Both the position numbers and the translations under genes were made by a program. Shown here piece after piece: positions 53,101 to 61,300 of a stretch of 64,000 nucleotides of DNA (within the stretch, counting starts at the first letter, position 1; each line of letters starts with the position of its first letter). Origin of the DNA: UBA8886 sp002731655. Lineage in GTDB: Archaea > Thermoplasmatota > Poseidoniia > MGIII > CG-Epi1. Location: NCBI GenBank assembly GCA_030754655.1, contig JASLZX010000001.1, positions 123,550-187,549 on the forward strand, given 5' to 3'. The notes beneath the pieces are model-generated. The model did no database searches and was not told where the DNA came from. It saw nothing but the letters and a program-made list of their open reading frames with translations.

Positions 53101-53737
53101 CCATCGCGTCCTGATCGTTTTGCGTAAAGGTGGTGCTTAAATCCGAACCGACAAACCAAATCACCAGTCCATAGTTGGTGAGCGTGTCTGCGTCAGGTCC
53201 GTCATCTCCGCTATCGACGCGCAGCAGATCGTAGGTGAGTTCTAGTGAATCCAGCGCATCGGTATAGTATCCATCTACGTCGACCCTCGTGCCACCGTTG
53301 TTCTCTCCCCCATCGTCGTCAATCACAGCGATTGAGGGGTAGGTGACCGTGATGTATTCGCTGCGCTGATTGTTATCCTCGTTAGATTCTTGCACATCGT
53401 TTTCTTCGTCGACAATGGCGGTGATGTTGTGGGTGCCACCGACGGCAGTCCACTCGACGCTGGCGTCGGCTGACTGGCCGCCAGGAATAGTGACCATATC
53501 TTGCCCGATAGAGTTGTTGTCCCAGTAGAAGGTAACATTTGCCGTCACCGACTGCAGGCCGGTTGCACCTCCATCATTAGCAACCTCAGCGGTAATCATA
53601 ATCTCATCGCCGCCTGCCGGCGAGTCATCGCTGAAGCTGATATCCTCGATGGTCAGGTCAGGGTCATTCTCGTCGCCCTGGACGGGCGGCAGCAGCATCA
53701 AGAGTGCCAGCAGGAATGTGAAGGACTTGCGGGACAT
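47195..53737 (-). CDS. Giant CARDB-rich surface protein with archaeosortase-like C-terminal signal
   Basis: The 2180-residue secreted protein begins SRKSFTFLLALLMLLPPVQG, a signal peptide. It consists of CARDB-like immunoglobulin modules (FSDDSPAGGDEIMITAEVANDGG and similar), two ThuA/glutamine-amidotransferase-like segments (about 140-350 and 1140-1570) and MAM-like jelly-roll modules with ITTDGGESW or ISTDGGGTW. Toward the end are three or four NEW3-type modules (TVANTGNGSDTFDLEALG...). The C-terminus is acidic linker, LPAPS, a hydrophobic helix and RRRR. The layout CARDB-ThuA-CARDB-jelly-roll occurs twice. The ATG at 53737 follows a TATA box near 53766. Its stop is convergent with pssA. 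An archaeosortase substrate is inferred from the C-terminus and the neighbouring genes. Confidence 0.75.
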   Translation of the reverse strand: MSRKSFTFLLALLMLLPPVQGDENDPDLTIEDISFSDDSPAGGDEIMITAEVANDGGATGLQSVTANVTFYWDNNSIGQDMVTIPGGQSADASVEWTAVGGTHNITAIVDEENDVQESNEDNNQRSEYITVTYPSIAVIDDDGGENNGGTRVDVDGYYTDALDSLELTYDLLRVDSGDDGPDADTLTNYGLVIWFVGSDLSTTFTQNDQDAMAQFLDDGGTAWVTGHDILWDLNTATGSRSEGDWEYDYLGVGYVDHDNGTANPVGGVQDDPVTDGAEYDTDDSLFFDYGDDLAPRSDFHGIFNTTDDDGTLWSALRTEEGYGMVFLAFEFAYIASTDNRTDLVDRIVEYLLEELEHDVSLSRFNSPRDGDTIEPDVTQVINVTVRNRGSEDESNVQVNLDIDCRNSSANDHSDSKTISSLPAGATTTVTFDWDVPEEEDYVYDIEAEAYISSDEKRTNDKRSITVDTYVLHNLALEAARATPRLGEPDEERTLTVKVENSGDVTLTRDVRGLVFEGNEELWDGDTQEVTLGPGENTTLEWDWTPDGYGTFTFRAQLEQEDEDSNDDVAAGELRAVNIEFRDSFESGRNGWSDYRPISNAWHLIDTDNDENREAYSPTHSLWVGDEGKGDGEYDDNWDYSVFTDQDITLGAGSELVIQHWYSMESSWDGGNVQITTDGGESWTVIHPNGGYPDDAVVGLDNQPGFTGSSDDWEEARFDLVDFSGEDVRFRFRFGSDGSVNSYEGWYLDDIEVSGSDGTFSDDLEDGDGKWNFSGENSEWSLDDARAVSGSHAWRLGNPETGTYSPGLNDSLESPTIDLGDGSEKGVAIMAWFAVDGPYDEFYLEINVSGEWEMLESGPGDDGDYSSDYDEADGEGWLYLESDLSDYSEDVTLRLRFISDTWTQLEGLYVDDFTVFSLPQLQDDVGVRDIDAPNEAGPGEVVDFSADVYNFGANDQSNVEIRATVTRDSDGSEVYNQTRTITQLDSGENATVEWTWQGGDNGSYTIRAEALLDDDERPGNDAKEHVIDVRESAWAVALAVEEAVKNILSGESTFFNFTATNQGDQGGYYDVTTEGDGDNWFAVPLDELIYISAGGSTDFEVTVIAPTQEATGTTRDFTVTVTSQDDPSASDSENITGSADYRQGSDGDSVLLVDANFGHNNGYNHYYQTDEIDRRLKLALQDYFGEGEARGYDVHTLPYDSSAGDYGELAPYPEAGLLTQYDIVVWTQGEHHQRDLDAWRDTIGGYLDSGDGGLWLIGSNYLTALNSSDGYREPGDFEYDYLMVERIDNDRETPDPLVGASNDEVFDGAEFSSSDRTIYSSSYSDWVIPRSIATGGIYADAGSWWHVSDNSEATGDPEREASSPTHALWVGDGDKDTGEYDDNWDEILLTRDSYELGEDGQLNFQNWYSTENGYDGGNVQISTDGGGTWEVIDPAEEYSDDSVIGLDNEPGYTGSSDGWVSASFSLSEYANEEVTFKFRFGSDSSASSYEGWYIDDVELQDASGVLFSDDLESGGDNWVFGASSGYNLTLRYEGDYQLMLSPFTFAFLDDERERSDIVERVLDWLFAAAAAHDVGTRLLDVPSEGDENTTVEFSSTIRNYGSEDQSSFTVRAQALLDGDVIWSDTQTVGFLAAGDEVELTWSWEDGGPTGEYVIGVETELAGDENTNNDRREADFEAVMLHAPAISAVSNSKEGEPGQTLTFKVTLRNDATGRDKLSLTLSGTAADWAELQISAVTLESDDERDIDIDVELPEDAADGEYSLVVEVTAGDVTVTQELTATVTEDPTEYGVTLELEPQFIDLIAGQSADFSVTVANTGDGSDTFDLEALGDRPEWVSFAASQVSLAAGESIEIDGMLSVPDDVLDDRYELSVRAVSQGDDSANDEQALTVDVIERQHDLQFRLVTGEPTRVTVAPGETASFNFSLENRGNSADTFSISFDETAADWATAVPAQVTLEPEDETTITVTITVPTGAALAEYRMGIIATADDGQTDQRRTLTLEVEVPVTETHSLELCFTMPSGDCLSQQALEVAVEQGEIQTGAYGFRVTNNGNSDAEISLILTLPSGSTDWQASFTDGGGNRWYVRLDPDTADYPLQLMPGGQMDWGALVINNHKLAAGGSYAFTLTAEVVGQPGTAQQLSVTVTVTEPDAPPPTDEEGGGLPAPSLLAVLLLLGGVALRRRR

Positions 53738-53777
53738 GCTTCCGGGCCGGGGATTCCCGCACGGTATAAAGATGCCC

Positions 53778-54242
53778 TCAGCCGCGCCGCCAGCGCTGCA
53801 ACCGCAGCGCCGGCTCGTCGGGGTGCGGCTCGACCGCGCCGGCGACCCACCCGTCGGGGATGCGCGGGAAGAGCACGCTCCCCTCGACCGGCACTGCGTC
53901 GGGCACCAGCACCAGGTCGATGCAGTCGGCGCAGTCCAGCGCCTCAGCATAGAGCCTCGCACCGCCGATGAAGAAGAGTTCGCCCTCGGCGGCCGCGACC
54001 GCCTCTGCCAGCGTCGCGAAGCACTCCACCCCGTCGAGCGGGTGCGAGGTGAGCACCAGGTTGCGCCGCCCGGGGAGCGGCTTGCGCGGCAGCGATACCC
54101 AGGTGCGGCGCCCCATGATTATAGAGTGACCAAGCGTCAGCCGCTTGAACCGCTGCAGGTCGCCCGAATAATGCCACGGAATCCCGCCGTCGCGGCCGAT
54201 AACCCAGTCGGGCGAGACCGCCGCCAAGATGGTCCCGCTCAC
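53778..54242 (-). CDS. folA: Dihydrofolate reductase
   Basis: The 154-residue enzyme has the DHFR signature ILAAVSPDWVIGRDGGIPWHYSGDLQRFKRLT, with IMGRRTWVSLPRKPLPGR and the NADPH-loop LFFIGGARLYAEAL. It reduces dihydrofolate made by thymidylate synthase. The GTG start at 54242 overlaps the thyA stop (GTGA), so the pair forms an operon. Presence of ThyA plus DHFR, rather than ThyX, is notable for an archaeon but known in haloarchaea and Marine Group II. Confidence 0.93.
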   Translation of the reverse strand: MSGTILAAVSPDWVIGRDGGIPWHYSGDLQRFKRLTLGHSIIMGRRTWVSLPRKPLPGRRNLVLTSHPLDGVECFATLAEAVAAAEGELFFIGGARLYAEALDCADCIDLVLVPDAVPVEGSVLFPRIPDGWVAGAVEPHPDEPALRLQRWRRG

Positions 54243-55117
54243 ACCGCGACCTTGAAGGAAATCGTCGGCTGCGGGTCGTAGCCGTCGAGCCGGAACGCGC
54301 CGAGGATATCGTTGAGGTCGGCGTCGCAAAGCGCCAGCACGTCGTCCAGCGTTTTGAGGTCGGGGCTGATAGCGAGCCGCGGCAGCTGCCGCGGCTCGCG
54401 CTGCAATTGCTGGCGCAGGCCGGGAACGTGATTGTATTCGCCCATCGAGCCGTCCGGTTTGGCGGTATAGATGTGCGCGTCAACCAGCGAATGGCCGAAG
54501 GTGCCGGCCCGCATCCCCGCCAGATGCGCGAAGAGCGAGAGCAGGAAGGCGTAGCCGGCGATGTTGTACGGAACGCCCAGCGCCACATCGCAGCTGCGTT
54601 GTGTCAGATGCAGGCAGAGGTGCGGCTCGCCGTCGGCGTCATACTGCACGTTGAAGATGAACATCAGGTGGCACGGCGGCAGCTGGCTCTGCTGTGCGTT
54701 GCCGGGCGCCCAAGCTAAAATCACCATGCGGCGACTCGCCGGGTTTTCGCGCAGCGTCCGCAGCACGTAGCGCACCTGGTCGTTGAACCCCGTTTCCCCT
54801 TCGGCGTGGACCGGGAAATGGCGCCAGAAATTGCCGTAGGCGCTCGGCACGAAACCCTCCGCGTCGGCCCACGGGTCCCAGAACTTGCAGCCATGCTTCT
54901 GCAGCAGCCCGATGTGGCGGTCGCCCGAGAGGAACCAGAGGTTCTCGACGACGATGTTTTTCCACGAAATCTCCTTGGTTGTCAACAGCGGGAACCCCTC
55001 CGCCAGATCGATGGCGTAGTTGACGTTGAACGCCGAGATGGTGTCGACGCCGGTGCGGTTCTGCTTGCGCGTTCCGCGGTCGAGGACCTCCTCAACCAGC
55101 TCCAGGTACTGTTTCAC
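54239..55117 (-). CDS. thyA: Thymidylate synthase (ThyA)
   Basis: The 292-residue enzyme has RTGVDTISAF, LLTTKEISWKNIVVENLWFLSG, GNFWRHF and the catalytic Cys149 in QLPPCHLMF. RSCDVALGVPYNIAGYA and VDAHIYTAKPDGSM complete the family pattern. It methylates dUMP to dTMP using methylenetetrahydrofolate, and DHFR encoded next recycles the cofactor. The ATG at 55117 lies about 25 bases after a minus-strand CTTAACC near 55142. Confidence 0.96.
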   Translation of the reverse strand: MKQYLELVEEVLDRGTRKQNRTGVDTISAFNVNYAIDLAEGFPLLTTKEISWKNIVVENLWFLSGDRHIGLLQKHGCKFWDPWADAEGFVPSAYGNFWRHFPVHAEGETGFNDQVRYVLRTLRENPASRRMVILAWAPGNAQQSQLPPCHLMFIFNVQYDADGEPHLCLHLTQRSCDVALGVPYNIAGYAFLLSLFAHLAGMRAGTFGHSLVDAHIYTAKPDGSMGEYNHVPGLRQQLQREPRQLPRLAISPDLKTLDDVLALCDADLNDILGAFRLDGYDPQPTISFKVAV

Positions 55118-55196
55118 GCCGGCCTAATTCGCCGCAGGGTTAAGGCGTTGGGGCAAATTCCGAAACTGGTAAATAGATATCAAGTCAGGGGGCGGC

Positions 55197-55325
55197 ATGC
55201 CCTTCCGAATCGTGGACCACGAGAGTGGCGAAATCATGCTTGAGTCGCCGCACGTTTCGGACCTGATTGAGTACATCGACAAGCACGCCGAGAACTACGA
55301 AGTCAAGGACCTCACGATTACCTGA
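55197..55325 (+). CDS. Small conserved-looking protein, 42 residues
   Basis: A short reading frame starts at the ATG at 55197 and encodes PFRIVDHESGEIMLESPHV, then a helix-like SDLIEYIDKHAENYEV and KDLTIT. A TATA-like taaatagata at about 55170-55179 lies some 23 bases upstream, consistent with a leaderless gene. Composition and third-position GC match coding sequence of the neighbours. It has no cysteines or basic cluster and I do not recognise it. It lies between thyA (divergent) and the STT3 gene (convergent, 21-base gap). Confidence 0.5.
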   Translation: MPFRIVDHESGEIMLESPHVSDLIEYIDKHAENYEVKDLTIT

Positions 55326-55346
55326 CGCGGTATTCGAAACCGCCGT

Positions 55347-58300
55347 TCAGCGCCGCAGCCTGAGTGCGAAGTAGGCGATGGTCAGCAGCAGCGTCGTGAC
55401 CACGAAAGCCATCAGCCACGGGAAGCTCTCCACCTCTTCCGCAGCCGCCTCGACCGTCAGCGCCAGCGGCTTCGCGTTGTTGGTCTCGTCCTGCTCGCTG
55501 AAGAGTTCCTCCGGGTCGACCTCGACGCGGAAGCTGTGGACACCTTCGCTGGCGACCCAGGTCGCTTCGACCACCGACTCGCCCTCGCCGTTGAAGGCGG
55601 CACTGGTCATCTCAATCAGCTCGTCGTTAAGGTAGAAGCCGACCTGTGGGAACTGCTCGCCCGAGCCGACAATGGTGTTGGCGACGGTCGCCTGTAACGT
55701 AACCTCGGTCCCGGGCCCGATGTTGTCGGGCGCCCAGGTCACTTCGCTGATGCTGAAGTCGGGCGGTGGCCGCTCGGTCGGCGTCACTTCCAGCTCGAAG
55801 TCGAAGCTGACGTCGTCGTAGAGTTCCTGCCCTTCCCAGAAGAAGCGGACGTTGAAGTTGCGGTAGACGCCGGGAATAACACCGTCGCCAGGCGTGATGT
55901 CGAGCACCAGCTCGCGGCTCTCGCCCGGCCCCACGCTCACATCAGGCGTCCGGAAGATGGCTGTCCAGTTCTCCCCGTTGCCTGTTACCTCGGTCTGGAA
56001 GGTGGTGGTGCGGTGGCCGGTCCCGGTGAAGTTGAAGGTGAAATTCACCGACTGCCCGACGGCGGCTGGTGCCGTGAGCCGGTCGACGGTGACGTCGGCG
56101 CCCCGCAGCAGCAGCCGCTCCAGTTCAAGCGTGGTCGCGCTGCCGTCGTCGGCCAGCGCCAGCGCGATAGCCTCGTCGAGCACGAAGATGCGGTCTGGCG
56201 AGCCGTCGAGGACTTCCAGCAGTGCCGTGAGGTTGTATGTGCCCGGCGGCAGGATGGTGGTGACCGCCCCGTCCGTGGGCTCGAGGTGCAGCAGTAGCGC
56301 GTCGCCGGCGCGGAAGCGCACGTCGTCGAAGGCTACCGGGCTACCGTCGTCGCTGGCGACGAAGTGCCATTCGTATTCGACTCCGCGCTCTAGCGACAGG
56401 TTGTAGTCGCGCGAGCCGTTGAAGTCCAGTGATTCAATCAGCGTGTAGGCAGTACCGCTCCCGGAGAAGGCGCGCAGCAGGTAGTTGTCCGGCTTGAGGT
56501 AAATCAGGTAACTGCCGCTGCCGTCGGTCTCCAGCGATTCCAGCACAGACTCGCCGGTGCTCAGCCGGATTTCGACTGTCGCGCCCGCCAGCAGCTCGTC
56601 GCCGTCCGGGGTTCCGTCGAAGTTGCGGTCGTAGAAGACGCTGCCTTGGAAGCGCGCCTTCCAGGTCGCGGGGTAGTCGAAGAACTGGTGACCGTCGCCG
56701 GGGCGCAGCCGCAGTGTGCGCTCGAGGTAGAACTGGTCGGCACCGTCGTCGAGGTAGTCGTCGACTCTGACGTCGTAGCGTGCCGGAACCATCTCCGGTA
56801 GCTGGATGGTGCCGTTGGCGTCGCTGGTCCACGTTTGCGACCAGCCGCCCTCACGGCTGAAGGTCGCCTCGACTCCGGCGAGGGGCTGCAGCACTCCGTC
56901 GGCGTCGCGGTAGGTCAGGTTGAGCGTCAGCGGCAGTGTTTCGGGAATCATGTCGACGTTGAAGTAGGAGCTGCCGGTAACCTCGACCGGCGCGCTGTAG
57001 GACTGGAAGCCCGGCAGGGTGATTTCGAGCTGGTAGCTGCCCGGCTGCAGGTCAAACGGCCCGTAGTCGCCGTCGAGGCCGTTGCTGCGGGCAATAGCAG
57101 TCCCCAGCCCGGAAATGAACATCAGCGTCACGTCTTCGTCGACCAGTTCGCCGGTTGGCTCTGAAATCAGCGCGCCGTTGATGAAGTGCCCCTGCGCCAG
57201 CGGCAGGTCGTGTAGCAGCGCCGGTGCCGACAGTTCGAGCGTCGAGAGGTGGCTGTAATGCGAGCCGTCGCTCGCGCCCTCAAAGGTGACCCAGTATTCT
57301 CCGGGCGGCAGCCAGCCGTGATAGCCGCTGAAGCGGGTCGCAAAGATGCGCGTTACGTCGTACGGCGCGCTAGTACTGGTGAAGAGCACTTCGCCCTCCT
57401 TCAGCTCGCCCTGATGTAGCGCGCCGCCGCCCACTTCCAGCAGCAGGTGGGTCGCGACCTCACCGAGGCTGACCGGCGCACCGGCGAGCGGCAGCGTGAG
57501 CGACCCCTGCGCGAAGTAGCGCTGGCCCGCCAGATCGGACGTGAAGCTGTAGACGTATTCGTGCGGCGGGAGCTCGACCGAGAAGCCACCATCCTCATCC
57601 GCGGTAAAGTTGAGGAAATAGTCGCCGATGCGGTCGGCCGGGCTGAACGAGAGCTGCGCGCCGGGTACCGGCACGCCGCCGTAAACGACCGTTCCCGTGA
57701 CTGTAACTGGTGTGCGCACCAGCTGGAACTGGAGCTCGCCCATCGCTAAGTGGTCGTACTTGTCGTTGGGCGGCAGCGGTTCGTAGCCGCCGCGCAGTAT
57801 GGCGGGCTGGTAGCTGCCGGACGGCAGCGCAACAATCGTGGCCATCTCGTCACCCCAGGTGTAGACTGTCCCGGCGGTGGTGTCGAGCGTGAAGAGCCCC
57901 GAAATCGGCATTTCCATGCCGAGGTGTTCCTCGAGGAGGATGACGAACAGGTCGTGCCCGGGCGACATCGGCAGGTCGCTCTGCAGGGTCCCGTAGTCGA
58001 GTTGCATGCGCTTGAGGCCCGCCAGCTTGTCGTTCATGTCGATGTAGTTGGCGTAGGCAGTGTAGTCGCCCGGCGGCAGCCCCACGTCGTATTCGCCGCG
58101 ATTGTCGCTGTGGACGGTGACGCGGCCGTTGACCGATTCGAAGCGCAGTTCGGCGTCGCGCACCACAGTTTCGTCCTGCGTCTCCTCGAACTCTCCGTCG
58201 CCGTCACGGTCGTTGAAGAGCAGGCCGGTAATACGGCCTGCTGGCTGCATCGCCGCGTCGAGCAGGCCGCCCGGCGCCTCGCTGTCAATCCGCGCCAGCC

Positions 58301-61300
58301 ACGCCGCGTTGGCGTCGGAGTGGAGCGTGTAGATGTCGTAGGTTCCCGCGGGGAGGATGGTTGTGAAGTAGCCGCTAGCGTCGCTGGTGACTTCGGTCGC
58401 GTGCCGACCGCCAACGTGGGTGATTGAGAGATGTTCGTCGGCGACAGGTTCGCCCTGCCAGCTGAGGACGCCGCTGATGCGCGTGCCCTCGGTGATGGTG
58501 GTGTTGTGGTAACTCTCCTTGCCTGCGGCGAGGGTGAAGGCGACAGTGTTGTTGTCCCACTCGCTGAACTTGTTGTCGTTGTCGAGCCGCAGGGTGTAGT
58601 TGCCCGGCAGCAGGTTGTCGAAGCGGAAGTTGGTCAGCGCCTCGCGCTGCATCAGCGTGCCGTTGGTGTGGTCCTCGAGCGTGAAGGAGACCATTCCGGG
58701 AATGTAGCCGATGCCGGGGCCAATCAGCCCCAGCACGCTGGCAGGGACGACCGCGCCGTCAATCTCCAGCGACTGGTCTGCTTGCAGGCCGGCGCCGCCC
58801 TCGTAGTTCGCCAACTCCAGTTCGTGCCCGTTCAGGTCGGCCGTGACGCGGTATTCGCCCGGCGCGATAGCGTCGAAGGCGAAGCTGCCGTCGGCGCCGC
58901 TGTCGCCGCTGAACTCGCGCCCCGTCGCGGTCTGGGTTGCTGTAACTGGAATCCCGGCAATCGGTTCGCGTTCGCCGGCGTCCCAGTAGAGTTCGCCGCT
59001 GAGGCTGGCCGCCTCGACCTCTATGTCGATGCGGATTTCCGGTTGCGTGGCGCGAGTCGCCTGTGCCTCCGAAATCAGGATGCCCACCTCGCGGGCGAGG
59101 ATGTTGTTGGAGGTGAGGTGCACCCGCTCGATATCGGAGCCGAACTCGCCCATCGAGACCATCAGTGTGTGGTTGCCGGCCGTCGCGACGACGCTGTAGC
59201 GCCCCAGCGCGTCGGTGACGACCGAGTCGTGCGGCGTGCCCCCCTCGTCGAGGAGCGTGACGGTCGCGTTGGGGATTGGTGCCCCCTCCTCGGTCTGCAC
59301 GACGCCGTTGATGGTCGCGCCGTCGTAGTATTTCAGGATGCGCAGGCCGTTGTTGGCGTACGCCAGCTTGAAATGCTTCAGCCCCCAGCCGGGGAGCGGT
59401 AGCAGGCTGGTGTCGGCGCCGATTTCGCCGCTGATGCCGGGGATGCCGTCGGTCGCCTCGCGGCCGATATCAGGCCCGGACCAGCCGATGAAGGCGCGGT
59501 AGAACATGCTGTTCAGGAAGCGCGGTTTGTAGTCCAGCGCCTGCGAAGTGACGGTGAGGGTGGGGTCGTTCCGCAGCAGCTCGTCCGCCTCCTCGTAGGT
59601 CACGGTCTGGCCGTTAGAGAGCCCTAGGCTCACCGCGACGAAGTCGTTCAGCTCATAGTCTGCCAACGTCACCGGCGCGTAGAGGATACCGGTGTTTTCG
59701 GCCGAGTAGGGCATGAGGCGTGTGTCGGCGCCGAAGTAGCGAATCGAGTGGCCGGTTGCCTGCTCGACATCGTAGATTACGTCCGCCAGCTCAGTGAGGG
59801 AGGCGGACGCCAGGACGGGCCGCCCGGCGCGAATCGCCGCGTTGCGCTTGTTGATGTCCTCACCCTCCGGCACCTGCTCGCCAGGGTTGGCGATAATCTG
59901 CTCGAGCGCCGTGACGTTATCTTCAGAGTAGTAGGTGAGCATGATTTCGCGAATCGCGGGCGGGAAGCGGTCGCTCTCGCGGTCCACTTCGGGCTCGACC
60001 AGCCGGTAGAGCAGCAGCGCCAGCGCATCCTCCTCCGACTGCGCGGTGATGAAGTTGCCCGCCATTTGGTAGCCGAACTGGAAGTTGTCGGCCACGGTCG
60101 GGTGCTCGCCAATGTCGATGGCCCAGAAACCGTAATCCCACCACGAGATGAAGCCGGGGCGGTTCTCCTGCGGCAACTCGGTATCCTGCTCCGCCAGCCA
60201 CTCCAGCCCGTCTATCCAGTAGCTGGCGGGGAACGAGGGGCCGGTGATGCCCATATACCAGCTCGGGCTGGCAGACCAACGTCCACTATTGGATTCACAA
60301 TCCGTTTTAGTAGTATACGTGGCTAGATTACATACTCCCGTGCGGTTGTACATGCCGCTGACGCCGTCGGGGTAGAGCGAGATGTTGTTGCGCTGGTCAT
60401 ACTGGTATTCCTCCGGCCGCAGCAGCGAGTAGCGTAAGAAATCGTAGACGCCGGTGTCGTGGTCCTTCTTGTCATCGTAGGGGACCGCGGCATCGTAGCC
60501 GTAGAAGGCGTTGGGCAGTAGCAGCATCCCCACCACGACAAACGCGACGGCGGGCCGCTTGATTTCGAAGGCGCGACGTAATCCACCCAGCCGGTCGCGC
60601 AGGCTGTACTGGTCCTCGTCCGCCGCCATGTGGCCGATGGAGAGCATCAGTGCCAGCAGCAGGATTCCGACGAGGAAGCCGACCAGCGGGCCGACCGTGA
60701 AGAAAGTCAGGAAGCCGACCAGCAGTGACCCGAGCGCGAGGAACAGGATGGTCGGTCCGTGGCGGCCCCAGTAGTGGCGCCACGTCTCCAGGACGTCGCC
60801 GAAGCCGGCGCGCTCAATCAGTAGCCAGGTGACCCAGCCCGAGAGCAGCGCCATGACCGGCGTGGCGTTAAAGATGAAGCGAATTGCTGACTGAGCCATG
60901 TAGAGCGCGACGGCCGCCCAGATGAGGATGAGGAGGTAGTCCTTCTTCCAGAGTCGGTTGGCGAAAAGCTGCCACGCCATCCAGATAAGCCCGAAGAAGC
61001 CGAACCAGACCGAGACGAGGCCGAAGGAGAAAATGAAGTTCGCGAACGTCGGCGGCTGCGCCTCGGCAATAGTGTCGAACAGCTTGGTCCGCACGAAGTA
61101 GCCCTGTCCGCTGAAGAGCAGGAAGCCGAGGTCGGTGAAAACGTAGGTGAGCAGCAGGTAGCCCAGTGTGGCGACCGTTACGGTGCCGCCCAGCACCAGC
61201 AGCCACGGCAGGTCGCGCGTCGGCACCAGCAGCACCGAGGCGCCGATGAAGGCGAGCAGGATGTAGGCGGGCGCGTCCCACCAGGGGCTGATGAAGCCCA

